From positions 1 through 20,837 of the forward strand of contig CALCRR010000279.1 of the NCBI GenBank assembly GCA_937894495.1: a stretch of DNA of 20,837 nucleotides, written 5' to 3'. Position numbers and translations under genes: made by a program. This document shows, in pieces, positions 20,798 to 20,837 of this stretch. The number at the start of each line of letters is the position of its first letter. Position 1 is the first letter of the stretch. Below the pieces are notes generated by a model, which did not search any database, had not been told where the DNA came from, and saw only the letters and a program-made list of their open reading frames with translations. The DNA is from an uncultured Ruminococcus sp. (lineage in GTDB: Bacteria; Bacillota; Clostridia; Oscillospirales; Ruminococcaceae).

Positions 20798-20837
20798 TTA
20801 ACCCCAAAACAAGTCCTCACCCATTATTTTTCTGATT
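20783..20837. repeat. 55-bp perfect terminal inverted repeat, right copy, with a primase fragment
   Basis: This copy codes the same primase residues (TVNHLTPKQVLTHYFSD) on the plus strand, reading out of the window. The primase frame upstream of it closes at a TAG at 20765-20767 without a start codon. On the minus strand it contains the GTG start of the membrane protein gene. Confidence 0.97.

Noticed and set aside
1..20837. Circular element implied by identical ends
   Set aside because: The end repeats are inverted, not direct, so they do not support a circle.
1..20837. Transposon with 55-bp terminal inverted repeats
   Set aside because: The repeat lies within primase codons, no DDE transposase is present, and the exact length fits an assembly overlap better. 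It is kept as an inverted duplication instead.

Overview
The window looks like the accessory genome of a gut or rumen clostridium of the Ruminococcus/Oscillospiraceae type. This is inferred from moderate-to-low GC, strong AGGAGG-type ribosome sites, TnpX-like large serine recombinases with a TnpW-like partner, a DUF3991/Toprim protein and DUF234 ATPases. Nearly every gene is on the minus strand; the exception is a three-gene plus-strand cluster at 3205-4908. I see no tRNA, rRNA, CRISPR array or insertion-sequence transposase.

Layout. (1) 1-2867, minus: an AEP-TOTE-type primase running off the left edge, preceded by an ATPase-DUF234 gene with a well-formed promoter and tandem operator-like repeats. 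(2) 3205-4908, plus: GNAT, flavodoxin-like oxidoreductase, GNAT, closed by a strong terminator. (3) 5059-8838, minus: a block typical of integrative elements, with a hypothetical gene, a Thr-rich lipoprotein, a small NrdD-like protein and a Toprim protein that appears to carry a roughly 348-residue surface-type beta-repeat domain inserted in frame. (4) 8902-13626, minus: a defence/toxin-antitoxin island in which two different AbiE-type (type IV) pairs bracket an AT-rich two-gene module, a membrane protein with a GAF-like C-terminus plus a 60-residue basic protein, that has its own consensus promoter and terminator. (5) 13723-18125, minus: two tandem large serine recombinases, a TnpW-like gene and a ribbon-helix-helix gene, followed by an oriT-like cluster of direct repeats and hairpins at 18200-18384. 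(6) 18619-20329: a BRO-N gene bounded by 14-bp direct repeats, then about 1.2 kb without a convincing gene that holds four copies of an unexplained repeat (conserved 18-nt core between self-complementary arms). (7) A small single-pass membrane protein at the right edge.

The region reads as a mosaic of integrative/mobilizable-element parts: recombinases, a relaxosome-like RHH protein, an oriT-like locus and the Toprim block. It also carries defence cargo. No relaxase, coupling protein or conjugation ATPase is present, so it is either part of a larger element or a decayed one. The first and last 55 bases are perfect reverse complements of one another. At both ends they encode the same stretch of the primase, so a segment of the primase gene is probably present twice, facing outward from this region. 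The observations I rate highest are the Toprim/beta-repeat chimera, the bracketed two-gene module, the hairpin-repeat family and the terminal inverted duplication.
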